From an uncultured Neomegalonema sp. (GTDB lineage: Bacteria; Pseudomonadota; Alphaproteobacteria; Rhodobacterales; Rhodobacteraceae), in NCBI GenBank assembly GCA_938008165.1, contig CALLLP010000011.1:1-64000 (forward strand): 64,000 nucleotides of DNA. The letters are read 5' to 3'. Position numbers and translations under genes: made by a program. The notes under the pieces are model-generated. The model ran no database searches and was not told the DNA's origin. It worked only from the letters and a program-made list of their open reading frames with translations. Below are positions 54,056 to 64,000 of this stretch, one piece after another. Numbering within the stretch: position 1 is the stretch's first letter; each line of letters starts with the position of its first letter.

Positions 54056-54131
54056 GGCTGTATCCAATACTGATATTTAAACCTAATATACGAAGTATAC
54101 GGATATAATTGCCTCACTTAAAGACCAAAGA

Positions 54132-56535
<2,404 letters not shown>

Positions 56536-56553
56536 AGCAGCGCGTAGACTTGT

Positions 56554-57507
56554 TCAGCCCTGCGGTGTGATCTCGCGGGGTTTGCCCGGCGCATCGGGGA
56601 GCGGGATAAATTCCGCTTCGTCCCCCGGAACCGTGTCGAACCGCCCCTGCCGCCATTCTTCCTGCGCCTGCTCGATGCGGTCGCGGCGCGAGGAGACGAA
56701 GTTCCACCAGATGTAGCGCGGCCCATCCATCGGCTCGCCGCCGAAGACCATGAATTGCGCACCGCTCCGGGAGGATACCGTGATCGCATCCCCCGGATGT
56801 AGGATCAGCAATTGTCCGGGGATATAGGTTTGCCCGGATACCTCGATCTCACCCGAAATGGTGTAGAGCGCCCGCTCCACATAGAGCGGTTCTACCGGAT
56901 AGCGCGCCCCCGCCGCCAGCGTCACATCGGCGTAGAGCGTCTCCGACAGGCTGCCCAGCGGTGATTTCAGGCCATGGGCCTGCCCCGCGATCAGGCGCAT
57001 GTCGATGCCCTCTGCATGGATGGTGGGCAGGGCCTGCGCCCCGTAATGGATGAAATCGGGGTCGCTTTCCTCGGCATGGGCGGGCAGGGCGAGCCATGTC
57101 TGGAGACCGAACAGGCGTTGCCCTTGGCGCTTGCGCTCGTCGCTGGTGCGTTCGGAATGGACGATCCCGCGCCCTGCGCTCATCCAGTTCACCGCGCCGG
57201 GCGTGATGGCCATATCCGTGCCGAGACTGTCTCGATGCCGGATTTCGCCCTCGAACAGATAGGTAAGCGTGGCGAGATTGATATGTGGATGGGGCCGGAC
57301 GTCGATGCCCTCGTCGGTCAGGAATTCCGCCGGTCCCATTTGATCGAAGAAGATAAACGGCCCCACCATCTGCCCCGCTTTGGAGGGCAGGGCGCGCCGC
57401 ACCTCCATCTCGCCCAGATCGACGGCGCTGGGGGTGATGACGGTGCGGATCGCATCGACGGAGGCGCGGTCGCCGGGGACAGGATCGGGGCAGGGATGCC
57501 AGCTCAT
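56554..57507 (-). CDS. pirin family protein
   Basis: A 317-residue double cupin from ATG 57505-57507 with AAGGAG immediately upstream. Metal-ligand motifs of pirin: RPHPHINLATLTYLFEGEI and GIVHSERTSDE (His and Glu). The C-terminal cupin (from about residue 190) contains VERALYTISGEIEV. Pirins are iron-binding proteins with quercetinase activity or regulatory roles in some bacteria. It converges with the aminotransferase gene, with an 18-bp gap. Confidence 0.92.
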   Translation of the reverse strand: MSWHPCPDPVPGDRASVDAIRTVITPSAVDLGEMEVRRALPSKAGQMVGPFIFFDQMGPAEFLTDEGIDVRPHPHINLATLTYLFEGEIRHRDSLGTDMAITPGAVNWMSAGRGIVHSERTSDERKRQGQRLFGLQTWLALPAHAEESDPDFIHYGAQALPTIHAEGIDMRLIAGQAHGLKSPLGSLSETLYADVTLAAGARYPVEPLYVERALYTISGEIEVSGQTYIPGQLLILHPGDAITVSSRSGAQFMVFGGEPMDGPRYIWWNFVSSRRDRIEQAQEEWRQGRFDTVPGDEAEFIPLPDAPGKPREITPQG

Positions 57508-57646
57508 CAAAACACTCCTTACGCTATAACCGATCGTGACGTAGTGTTCTTGCCCCGGCCCGCCATATCGAAACCCGCTATTCACATTTGTCGCACCCGG
57601 CCCCATATTCCCAGCGACGAGTCGGATTATTTCGGGAGAGCGCATC

Positions 57647-58510
57647 ATGCAATGGCGCGGGCGCAGAAGCAGCAGCAATATCGAGGACCGCCGTGGCGGC
57701 GGCATGAAACGCGCGGGAGGCGGCATCGGAATTGGGGCGATCGTGCTGTTCGTCGCATCGATCTTCTTTCCGCAATATGTCCCGCTCTTGCAGATGGTGG
57801 GCGTCGGCAGTGGCGGAGGGGGCGGCGGCGGCGCCACCTATTCGCAAGGGTCGGGGGTCGATGACGACCACCGCGAGTTTCTCGGAGTCGTTCTGGCCGA
57901 TACCGAAGACGTCTGGTCCAATATCTTTCAGGCAAACGGGGCGCGGTATCAAAAGCCGACCCTCGTGATTTTCGACGGGCGCACCACCTCGCCCTGTGGT
58001 CCCGCCTCGACCGGCTCCGGCCCGTTCTACTGCCCTGCGGACAAGAAAATCTATATCGATCCGGGGTTTTACGATGTCATGGAGCGCCGCCTTGGCGCGC
58101 CGGGTGATTTCGCGCAGGCCTATGTGGTGGCCCATGAGGTCGCGCATCACGTCCAGAACGTCGATGGCACGATCCCCAAGGTCAACAGATACCGGCGCGG
58201 TGCCTCGAAGGTCGAAGCAAACCGGGCGACCGTGCGGCTGGAGCTTCAGGCCGATTGCTATTCCGGCGTCTGGACCAATCATATCCAGCGCGGCAAACGG
58301 GTGCTGGAGGACGGCGATATCAAGGAAGCGCTGAATGCGGCCTTCCAGATCGGTGACGATACGTTGCAGGGGCGTTCGGGCGGCCATGTCAACCCGGCGA
58401 CCTTTACCCATGGCACGTCGGAGCAGCGGGTGAATTGGTTCTACAAGGGCCTGCGCAGTGGCGATATCGCAAGCTGCGATACCTTCAGCCAGAGTTACGA
58501 ACAATTGTAA
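57647..58510 (+). CDS. YpfJ-type neutral zinc metallopeptidase
   Basis: A 287-residue protein with a single N-terminal transmembrane helix (IGIGAIVLFVASIFFPQYVPLLQ), a Gly-rich linker, and a zinc peptidase domain. The zinc site is VVAHEVAHHVQ near residue 162 (HExxH), followed by ELQADCYSGVW (Glu third ligand). CGPASTGSGPFYCPADKKIYID is a family landmark. The N-terminus MQWRGRRSSSNIEDRRG is also typical. Location is probably inner membrane with the domain in the periplasm. The family is widespread but its substrates are not established. GGAG precedes the ATG. Confidence 0.92.
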   Translation: MQWRGRRSSSNIEDRRGGGMKRAGGGIGIGAIVLFVASIFFPQYVPLLQMVGVGSGGGGGGGATYSQGSGVDDDHREFLGVVLADTEDVWSNIFQANGARYQKPTLVIFDGRTTSPCGPASTGSGPFYCPADKKIYIDPGFYDVMERRLGAPGDFAQAYVVAHEVAHHVQNVDGTIPKVNRYRRGASKVEANRATVRLELQADCYSGVWTNHIQRGKRVLEDGDIKEALNAAFQIGDDTLQGRSGGHVNPATFTHGTSEQRVNWFYKGLRSGDIASCDTFSQSYEQL

Positions 58511-58626
58511 ATCTGCGTCGCGTGTCAGCCCTGACGAGCGATGCGGCGGGTCGTACGCGTTCTCGGATTGCCTCCCCCTGCCTTTTCTTTGTACTGGCCG
58601 GGCGGGGGGGGAATCGGAGCCAGAGC

Positions 58627-59262
58627 CTATGCCTTCCGAAATACCGCTACCAATGCACGGGTTGTCCCGTGGGTGTGGGATTCGTTGCCATAGACGGGGC
58701 AATCGACGAAATCAGGAGCGGTGATTCGCCCCGCCGCCGCCAGCCGCTCGAAGGCGGTCCCGAAGCCATGCGCGTCGAAATGCGCGCCGTTGATGCCAAG
58801 GCAGAACAGCGCCCCGGATCGCGCGACCCGCAGCACTTCGCCCAGCGCTTCGGGTCCAACATGGCCATGGGTGAATGTACCGGCGCTCAGCAATCCGCCA
58901 TAGGTGTCATCCGGGATCGGCACGCGGGACAGTACATCGCCTTCGATCGCGCGCCCGTAGATCCCCTTCGCCTCTGCCACGCGGAGCATTTCCGGCGACA
59001 GGTCCAGCCCGTCGATAGGGGCCGTAACCAGCGCGGCCACAGCCTCCGCCACGGCCCCCGATCCGCACCCGATGTCGAGAATCGGCGTATCGCCCTCCCT
59101 GCGCCGGTCGATGAAGATCTGCGCCACCTCGCGCGGATAGACATAGCCCATCGCCGCGATGAAATCGGCGTCATAGGTCTCGGCCCAGTCGCGGTAGAGC
59201 GACTTGACATCCTCACGGCTCGTCAGGGCATAGGCGGCGTCCACATCCGGTTTGTCGCTCAT
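58627..59262 (-). CDS. class I SAM-dependent methyltransferase
   Basis: A 211-residue protein with SAM motif I ILDIGCGSGAVAEAV near residue 61, GLDLSPEML (motif II), and AIEGDVL. The N-terminal YRDWAETYDADF is common in methyltransferases of the UbiE/Coq5-like superfamily. The substrate is unknown. Its start overlaps the stop of the upstream aminotransferase by 4 nt (ATGA), so the pair is translated together and may act in one pathway. A 116-bp gap to the convergent zinc peptidase gene holds no clear terminator. Confidence 0.87.
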   Translation of the reverse strand: MSDKPDVDAAYALTSREDVKSLYRDWAETYDADFIAAMGYVYPREVAQIFIDRRREGDTPILDIGCGSGAVAEAVAALVTAPIDGLDLSPEMLRVAEAKGIYGRAIEGDVLSRVPIPDDTYGGLLSAGTFTHGHVGPEALGEVLRVARSGALFCLGINGAHFDAHGFGTAFERLAAAGRITAPDFVDCPVYGNESHTHGTTRALVAVFRKA

Positions 59263-60422
59263 TCCAACAGGCCCCGCATCCGGGCGATGGCCTCGCGGAT
59301 CTTCTCCTCCGAATTGGCATAGGAAAAGCGGATATTTCCCTCCGCCGTCTCGCCAAAACTGGCCCCGGCGATGGTCGCGACGCTGGCCTCCTCCAACAGT
59401 CGTGCTTGCAGGTCGCGCCCGTTCATCCCTGTTCCCTCGATATTCGGAAACACGTAGAAGGCCCCGCCCGGCTCCGGGCAGCGCACGCCCGGCACGTCGT
59501 TCAGCAGATCGACGATCACCCGCCGCCGCCGCGCAAAGGCCGCCATCATCGCTTCAACGGCATCCTGTGGCCCGGCCAGCGCCTCGATCCCCGCAATCTG
59601 CGTCGCGGCATTCACACAGGAATGACTGTTCACGCATAACCGCTCCGCCGCATCCACCAGCGTCTGGGGCCAGATGGAATAGCCCAGCCGCCAGCCGGTC
59701 ATCGCATAGGTTTTCGACCATCCATCCAGCACGATCAGCCGATCCGCCAGCGAAGGATATTCCAGCAGTGAGACATGCCCCCGGTTGTCATAGAGCATCC
59801 GGCTGTAAATCTCGTCCGACAGGATCGCGACTTCAGGCCAGCTTTCCAGCCCCGCCACCAGCGCATCGGTCTCCGCCCGTGTCATGACGCCGCCGGTGGG
59901 ATTGTTTGGGCTGTTGAGGATCAGCAGGCGCGTGCGCGGGGTGATCGCGGCCAGAATATCCGCCGCCCGATACCCGAATCCGTCCTCCTCGCGCGGGCTG
60001 ACCGGCACTGGCACTGCACCGCTATACCCGATCATCGAGCGATAGATCGGAAAGCCGGGATCGGGGTAGACGATTTCCGCCCCCGCCTGTCCGAAGATCG
60101 ACAGGGCGAAGAACATCGTCGGTTTGCCACCGGGCATGATCAGGATGCGCTCAGGCGAGACCGTGACCCCCCGCCGGGCGAGAATATCCGCCGCCACCGC
60201 CTCGCGCAGGGGCAGGATGCCTTTGGCGGGGGTGTATCCATGATGTCCGTCGCGCAGCGCCCGGACCCCGGCTTCCACGATATTTTCCGGGGTCGGAAAA
60301 TCGGGCTGACCGATGCCTAGATTGATGATGTCCTTGCCTTGGGACTGTAACTCTGCGGCACGGGCCAAAACCGAAAAGGCGCTTTCCGTGCCAAGGCGGT
60401 CGAGGGCGGGGGTCGTTTGCAT
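59259..60422 (-). CDS. class I/II pyridoxal-phosphate aminotransferase
   Basis: A 387-residue fold-type I enzyme. ATG 60420-60422 with GAGGA upstream is chosen over an upstream start. Landmarks: INLGIGQPDFPTPENIVEAG, ILNSPNNPTGGVMTRAE near 170, and the Schiff-base Lys in LDGWSKTYAMTGWRLGYS near 230; C-terminal IRFSYANSEEKI has Arg. It resembles aspartate/aromatic aminotransferases but is distinct from the enzyme at 55333. Co-translated with a methyltransferase, which hints at a specialised amino-acid or oxo-acid step; the substrate is unknown. Confidence 0.9.
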   Translation of the reverse strand: MQTTPALDRLGTESAFSVLARAAELQSQGKDIINLGIGQPDFPTPENIVEAGVRALRDGHHGYTPAKGILPLREAVAADILARRGVTVSPERILIMPGGKPTMFFALSIFGQAGAEIVYPDPGFPIYRSMIGYSGAVPVPVSPREEDGFGYRAADILAAITPRTRLLILNSPNNPTGGVMTRAETDALVAGLESWPEVAILSDEIYSRMLYDNRGHVSLLEYPSLADRLIVLDGWSKTYAMTGWRLGYSIWPQTLVDAAERLCVNSHSCVNAATQIAGIEALAGPQDAVEAMMAAFARRRRVIVDLLNDVPGVRCPEPGGAFYVFPNIEGTGMNGRDLQARLLEEASVATIAGASFGETAEGNIRFSYANSEEKIREAIARMRGLLE

Positions 60423-60595
60423 CGGCGATCCTCGAAGTCGAAAACAGCGGGTCTTCGGACTTTCCGGCATCGCTGCCGATCTGTCATCCACAAAAAGGAG
60501 CGCTCTAACGATTCATTACGACGGAAAGGGAATCGTTGCCCGTGTAAGGGGTAAGGTTATATCACTATCTTAGAAATCGATCAGAGGAGACTGAG

Positions 60596-61150
60596 ATGCT
60601 TCGCGTAATCGCCTTCGTGGCAACACTTGCGACCACCGGAATCATGGCCGGGGCCGCCAGCGCACATCCCCCGGATCTGCACGGATCGACCTACGGAACG
60701 TCGATCTATGGCGGTGGGCACACGACGTCCTATGTCGCGCCGAGCTATACGGGCGCAAGCTATGGCGCATCGTCTTATGTCGCCCCTAGCTATACGGGTG
60801 CCAGCTTTGGCAGCACGAGCTATGTATCGGCACCCACGTATAACGCTACACCGCTATATTCCACGACTTACAGCACGCCATCCTACACGCCCCCGCGCCG
60901 TCACAGCTATTCGGGCTATCGCGCGCCCAGCTATGGCTATCGCCACCGCAATACCGGCAGTTATCGTGGATATTACCGCAACCCGTATCACAATCGCCCA
61001 GTCAACAATTTCGTCCGTCAGAGCTTCGGTCCCTATTCCCGGATCCCGACGACGGAGGGCGTAAATGTCGGATATGCCGGTGGTCCGACCTTTGGCAGTG
61101 ACGATATGCCCGTGATCAACGGTGTGCGTCTCAACGGCGCGCCGAACTGA
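60596..61150 (+). CDS. exported Tyr/Ser-rich repeat protein
   Basis: A 184-residue protein with a Sec signal peptide (VIAFVATLATTGIMAGAASA). Residues about 40-100 are low complexity Tyr/Ser/Thr/Gly/Pro, including two tandem copies of SYVAPSYTGASYGAS-type units. Residues about 100-135 are rich in Tyr, Arg, His and Asn, and the C-terminal 45 residues are less biased. GGAG precedes the ATG. Such composition suggests a periplasmic or surface structural protein, perhaps adhesive or crosslinked through Tyr. No known family is recognised. Confidence 0.82.
   Translation: MLRVIAFVATLATTGIMAGAASAHPPDLHGSTYGTSIYGGGHTTSYVAPSYTGASYGASSYVAPSYTGASFGSTSYVSAPTYNATPLYSTTYSTPSYTPPRRHSYSGYRAPSYGYRHRNTGSYRGYYRNPYHNRPVNNFVRQSFGPYSRIPTTEGVNVGYAGGPTFGSDDMPVINGVRLNGAPN
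60728..60813 (+). repeat. tandem ~45-bp repeat in the Tyr/Ser-rich gene
   Basis: Two adjacent units encode SYVAPSYTGASYGAS and SYVAPSYTGASFGST. Synonymous differences between the copies (for example GCGCCGAGC versus GCCCCTAGC) show that the duplication is not very recent. Confidence 0.7.
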
Positions 61151-61294
61151 CGAAGGAGAATGACCCCTGCTGGCTTTCTCTGCTTGGTATAGCGCGATCC
61201 CCGGTCGCATATCCTTGAGATGGCTTTCTTGTCTTTGTTTGGGCGCAATTTTCAAATCGAAAATGCCCAAAAGCCGGTGGGGTTCATTGCAACG

Positions 61295-62203
61295 CTATGG
61301 CGAGGCGGTATCGAGAGTATGCATCGCGGCCGCCTCGACCCACCAAGTGCGCTCGCTGGCCCGAAGGGCCTTGGCTCCGTCAACCGCTTGGTTGCGCGTG
61401 GCGAAAAGGGCGAAGCACGTCGCCCCTGACCCGGACATGCCCGTATAGAGCGCCCCCGGCAGATCGGCGAGGGCCGTTTCGATCCGGCTGATTTCAGGCA
61501 TGATCGAGCGCGCCGCCGCCGCCAGATCGTTATGCGTCGCATCTCGCAACCAATCGGCCAGCGCCCCGGCGGTTTCGAAGCCGGGGGGCGGTGTCACGGG
61601 CGGCGAGGTCGATCCGGCATCCCGCGCCGCGAATACGCTGCGCGTTTCGAGACCCCGCATCGGATTTGCCAGAACCATCCAGACTTCGGGCAGGGCAGGG
61701 GCGTCGGTCAGCGTCTCGCCAATGCCGCCCATCATCCGGGCGCGTGATGCGAGGCAAACCGGCACATCGGCGCCCAAGGTCAGGCCCAGCGCCGCCATCT
61801 CCGCCTTGGGCAGATCGAGTGACCAGAGCCGCGAAAGCGCCCGCAGGGTCGCCGCTGCATCCGCCGAGCCGCCTCCGATCCCCGAAGCGACCGGCAGGCG
61901 TTTGGTCAGTAACAGCGCCGCGCCCGGTCTGTGTCCCATCCGGGCCTGTGCGACATCCTGCAAGGCGAGGGCGGCGCGTAGAACCAGATTATCCGCACTG
62001 ACTTCGAGAAGGTCGCCGAAAGGCCCGTCTAGGCTGAGCGACAGCATCGCGCTTGGCTCTGCCGCGATCGTATCCCCGATATCGGCGAAGACGACGAGGC
62101 TTTGCAGCATGTGATAGCCATCCGCCCGGCGTCCCGTGACATGCAGGAACAAGTTGATCTTGGCATGGGCCGGTTCGCGGACCGGCCCGACAGGATCAGC
62201 CAT
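61295..62203 (-). CDS. ispE: 4-(cytidine-5'-diphospho)-2-C-methyl-D-erythritol kinase
   Basis: A 302-residue GHMP kinase of the non-mevalonate isoprenoid pathway, phosphorylating CDP-methylerythritol. AHAKINLFLHVTGRRADGYH at the N-terminus and the ATP-binding LPVASGIGGGSADAAATLRAL near residue 100 identify IspE; MSGSGATCFALF near 262 is the third GHMP motif. ATG 62201-62203 overlaps the end of the TPR gene by 8 nt; the upstream open frame runs inside that gene. Translational coupling to the TPR protein is likely. Confidence 0.96.
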   Translation of the reverse strand: MADPVGPVREPAHAKINLFLHVTGRRADGYHMLQSLVVFADIGDTIAAEPSAMLSLSLDGPFGDLLEVSADNLVLRAALALQDVAQARMGHRPGAALLLTKRLPVASGIGGGSADAAATLRALSRLWSLDLPKAEMAALGLTLGADVPVCLASRARMMGGIGETLTDAPALPEVWMVLANPMRGLETRSVFAARDAGSTSPPVTPPPGFETAGALADWLRDATHNDLAAAARSIMPEISRIETALADLPGALYTGMSGSGATCFALFATRNQAVDGAKALRASERTWWVEAAAMHTLDTASP

Positions 62204-63971
62204 CGTCCTTGGGCGTCTTGTCGCCGGTATCTGTTTCGACGGCCTTGTCGGCATCCTCGATTTCGGCGGCGCGCTCCTCCTCCAGAACGATGTCGAGACC
62301 GACGGCCAGCTTGCGCTTGATCCGGTCGCGCAGCTCCTGCTCATCCGGATTGAAGGACAGGGCGCGGCGCCATTGGAACCGCGCTTCGGTCTTGCGGCCG
62401 ACCATCCACAGGGTATCGCCGAAATGGTCATTGATGACCGGATCGGTCGGAGTCAGCTCGACCGCGCGCTCCATCGTCTGCACCGCCGATTTGAAATCGC
62501 CAAGGCGGTATTCGACCCAGCCGAGAGAATCGGTGATGTAGCCGTCATTGGGGCGCAGCTCGACCGCCCGCTCGATCATCTCGCGCGCTTCGGTCAGATT
62601 GCGATTCTGCTCGATCCAGGAATAGCCGAGATAATTGAGCACATGCGCTTGATCGGGCCGGAATTCCAGGGCCTGTTTCAGATCGGCTTCGGCTTCGTCC
62701 CAATTGCCCAGACGTTCGTTCGAGACGCCCCGCGCATAATTGAGCGACCAGTACCGCTCTTTGGGTCCGCCGATCAGCTCGAAAGCCCGGTCATAGGCGA
62801 CGCGTGCCTCCTCGTAGCGTTCGGCCCGGCGCATCAGATCGCCGATGGCGATTGGCACGGTCTCGTCTTTCGGGAAGACCTTTTCCAGTTTTTTCAGCGC
62901 GTCCAGCGCTTCGTCGGTCATGTCGATCCGCGACAGGGCATCGGCGCGTCCGACCTGTGCCGAGCGGTAATAGGGGCTTTTGGCGTCGAAATTTTCGTAG
63001 GTTTCGGCAGCTTCCGCCCAGCGCTCCTGCGCCTCCATCACATTGCCGAGCAAGAGGCGCGGCGCCTCCATTTCCTCGTTCAGATAGAGGGCGAGTTGCA
63101 GGTAGACCAGCGACAAGCGAATCCCGCCATCATCGCGGGCAAAGGCACTGGCCAGCCCGTAAAGGGCTTCGGCGGCTCCCTGTTTTCCGGTCTCGACCAA
63201 GGGGTCTGGGGTGGTATTCATCGCCTCGGCCCGCTCGCGCGCGGCGATCATGACCGGATCGGAAGGCACGCGTTCCAGCGCCCGGTCGTAGATCGCCATC
63301 GCGTCCTCATTACGCGTCTGGCGCTCCAAAAAGCGCCCATAGGCTTCTGCGAGACGCGCGGTCGGCGTTTCGTCGCCGATCGAGGATTTGAACAGCTTTT
63401 CGGCATCCTCGTCATCCCCGGCGGCGGCGGCGGCCAGACCGGCATGGTAATCGGCAAAGATGCGATAAAGCTGTTGCCCGTCGAGAGAGGCGAAGATGTC
63501 CTGCGCTTCTTCATGCTTGCCAAGGTCAAAGGCGGCCCAGCCCGCCAACAATTTGGCGGTTACGGTGTTGAACGCCGTGTCGCCATGCTTCTCCAGCCGG
63601 TTGGCGGCGTTCTTCGCCTCGCCTTTTTGAAAATCCTCCGTGACCAGCAAAAGCTGGCTGATCCGGTGATCCGGTTCCTTGGAGACGAGTTTGCGGGCGA
63701 TGGGCACCGCCGCACTGACCCGCCCGGCGGCGATCTTGTAGAGCACGGTCTGCTCCATCAGATCGATATTCGTCGGATCGGCGGCAAGGGCGCGGGTGAA
63801 ATACGTCGCGGCCTGATCCATATCGTTGTTGATCGCGGCATGGCGCGCGGCGAGATAGGAACCCGTGTTCCCTTCTGCAAAAACCGGCGTCCCGCCAAGA
63901 CAGGCGAGGATCGCTGCGAAAGCCGTACCGGCGCGCAATCGGCGTCGCAGGGTGGGAATGAACGCGATCAT
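62196..63971 (-). CDS. tetratricopeptide-repeat exported protein
   Basis: A 591-residue protein with a signal peptide (GTAFAAILACLGGTPVFA) and TPR helices over most of its length, such as AATYFTRALAADPTNIDLM (near 55), EEARVAYDRAFELIGGPKE (near 400), DEAEADLKQALEFRPDQ and SAVQTMERAVELTPTDP (near 510). The C-terminal 40 residues are charged (EEERAAEIEDADKAVETD). Probably a periplasmic scaffold. The gene lies directly upstream of ispE, overlapping it by 8 nt. AGGACAG precedes the ATG. The exact partner proteins are unknown. Confidence 0.9.
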   Translation of the reverse strand: MIAFIPTLRRRLRAGTAFAAILACLGGTPVFAEGNTGSYLAARHAAINNDMDQAATYFTRALAADPTNIDLMEQTVLYKIAAGRVSAAVPIARKLVSKEPDHRISQLLLVTEDFQKGEAKNAANRLEKHGDTAFNTVTAKLLAGWAAFDLGKHEEAQDIFASLDGQQLYRIFADYHAGLAAAAAGDDEDAEKLFKSSIGDETPTARLAEAYGRFLERQTRNEDAMAIYDRALERVPSDPVMIAARERAEAMNTTPDPLVETGKQGAAEALYGLASAFARDDGGIRLSLVYLQLALYLNEEMEAPRLLLGNVMEAQERWAEAAETYENFDAKSPYYRSAQVGRADALSRIDMTDEALDALKKLEKVFPKDETVPIAIGDLMRRAERYEEARVAYDRAFELIGGPKERYWSLNYARGVSNERLGNWDEAEADLKQALEFRPDQAHVLNYLGYSWIEQNRNLTEAREMIERAVELRPNDGYITDSLGWVEYRLGDFKSAVQTMERAVELTPTDPVINDHFGDTLWMVGRKTEARFQWRRALSFNPDEQELRDRIKRKLAVGLDIVLEEERAAEIEDADKAVETDTGDKTPKDDG

Positions 63972-64000
63972 GACACTGTCCTGTTCCGGGCCTGACTCAG

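Noticed and set aside
61220..61429. 69-codon plus-strand ORF overlapping the ispE 3' end
   Set aside because: Two-thirds lies antisense to ispE, no family match and no convincing ribosome binding site.
62136..63995. 619-codon plus-strand ORF
   Set aside because: Antisense to the TPR protein, which has a signal peptide, TPR helices and a good start.

Overview
The window is chromosomal DNA of an alphaproteobacterium. GC is high (roughly 60%), nearly every base is coding, and the gene content is typical of Rhodobacterales-like heterotrophs: a class I lysyl-tRNA synthetase, two TRAP-type and two polyamine-type ABC uptake systems, twin-arginine signal peptides, and a che operon carrying cheS- and cheT-like genes as in Sinorhizobium. 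No phage, insertion sequence or CRISPR array was seen. The genus cannot be fixed from sequence reading alone.

Layout. 1-9300: an AT-rich orphan gene, malate synthase G, a DgcN-DgcA-like pair (D-glutamate catabolism type), a lipoprotein trypsin-like protease, and two orphan solute-binding proteins transcribed divergently. 9400-16343: a biotin-dependent carboxylase alpha subunit, a GFA-family zinc protein, a DUF882 exported protein, LysRS and an MsbA-type ABC exporter. 16421-21326: a complete polyamine-type ABC importer. 21416-21725: an entericidin-like lipoprotein and tRNA-Arg(CCG). 22187-31295: a complete chemotaxis operon (mcp-cheB-cheD-cheS-cheY1-cheA-cheW-cheR, then cheY2-cheT), ending in a strong terminator. 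31824-35735: a 1303-residue secreted-type calcium-binding protein combining CHRD, RTX, spondin-like and DUF4114-like parts.

35856-42963 is a catabolic-looking locus: a phosphoribosyltransferase and a BtpA-family protein diverge from a second polyamine-type ABC importer whose operon ends in a PuuE/cyclic-imidase-like polysaccharide-deacetylase-fold hydrolase, flanked by an IclR regulator. 43051-49176 holds a GMC oxidoreductase coupled to a TerC-family membrane protein, then a TRAP transporter with a fused DctQM permease behind a probable double operator. 49280-63971 is mostly housekeeping: ClpB behind a possible heat-shock promoter, a second DUF882 protein, a nitronate monooxygenase-like protein, two class I aminotransferases, a pirin, a YpfJ-type zinc peptidase, a methyltransferase, a Tyr/Ser-rich repeat protein, IspE and a TPR protein.

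The best candidate for an undescribed system is the PRTase-BtpA-ABC-hydrolase-IclR locus, which looks like uptake and salvage or breakdown of an unidentified small nitrogenous (nucleobase- or imide-like) compound. That reading is inference from gene families and order.
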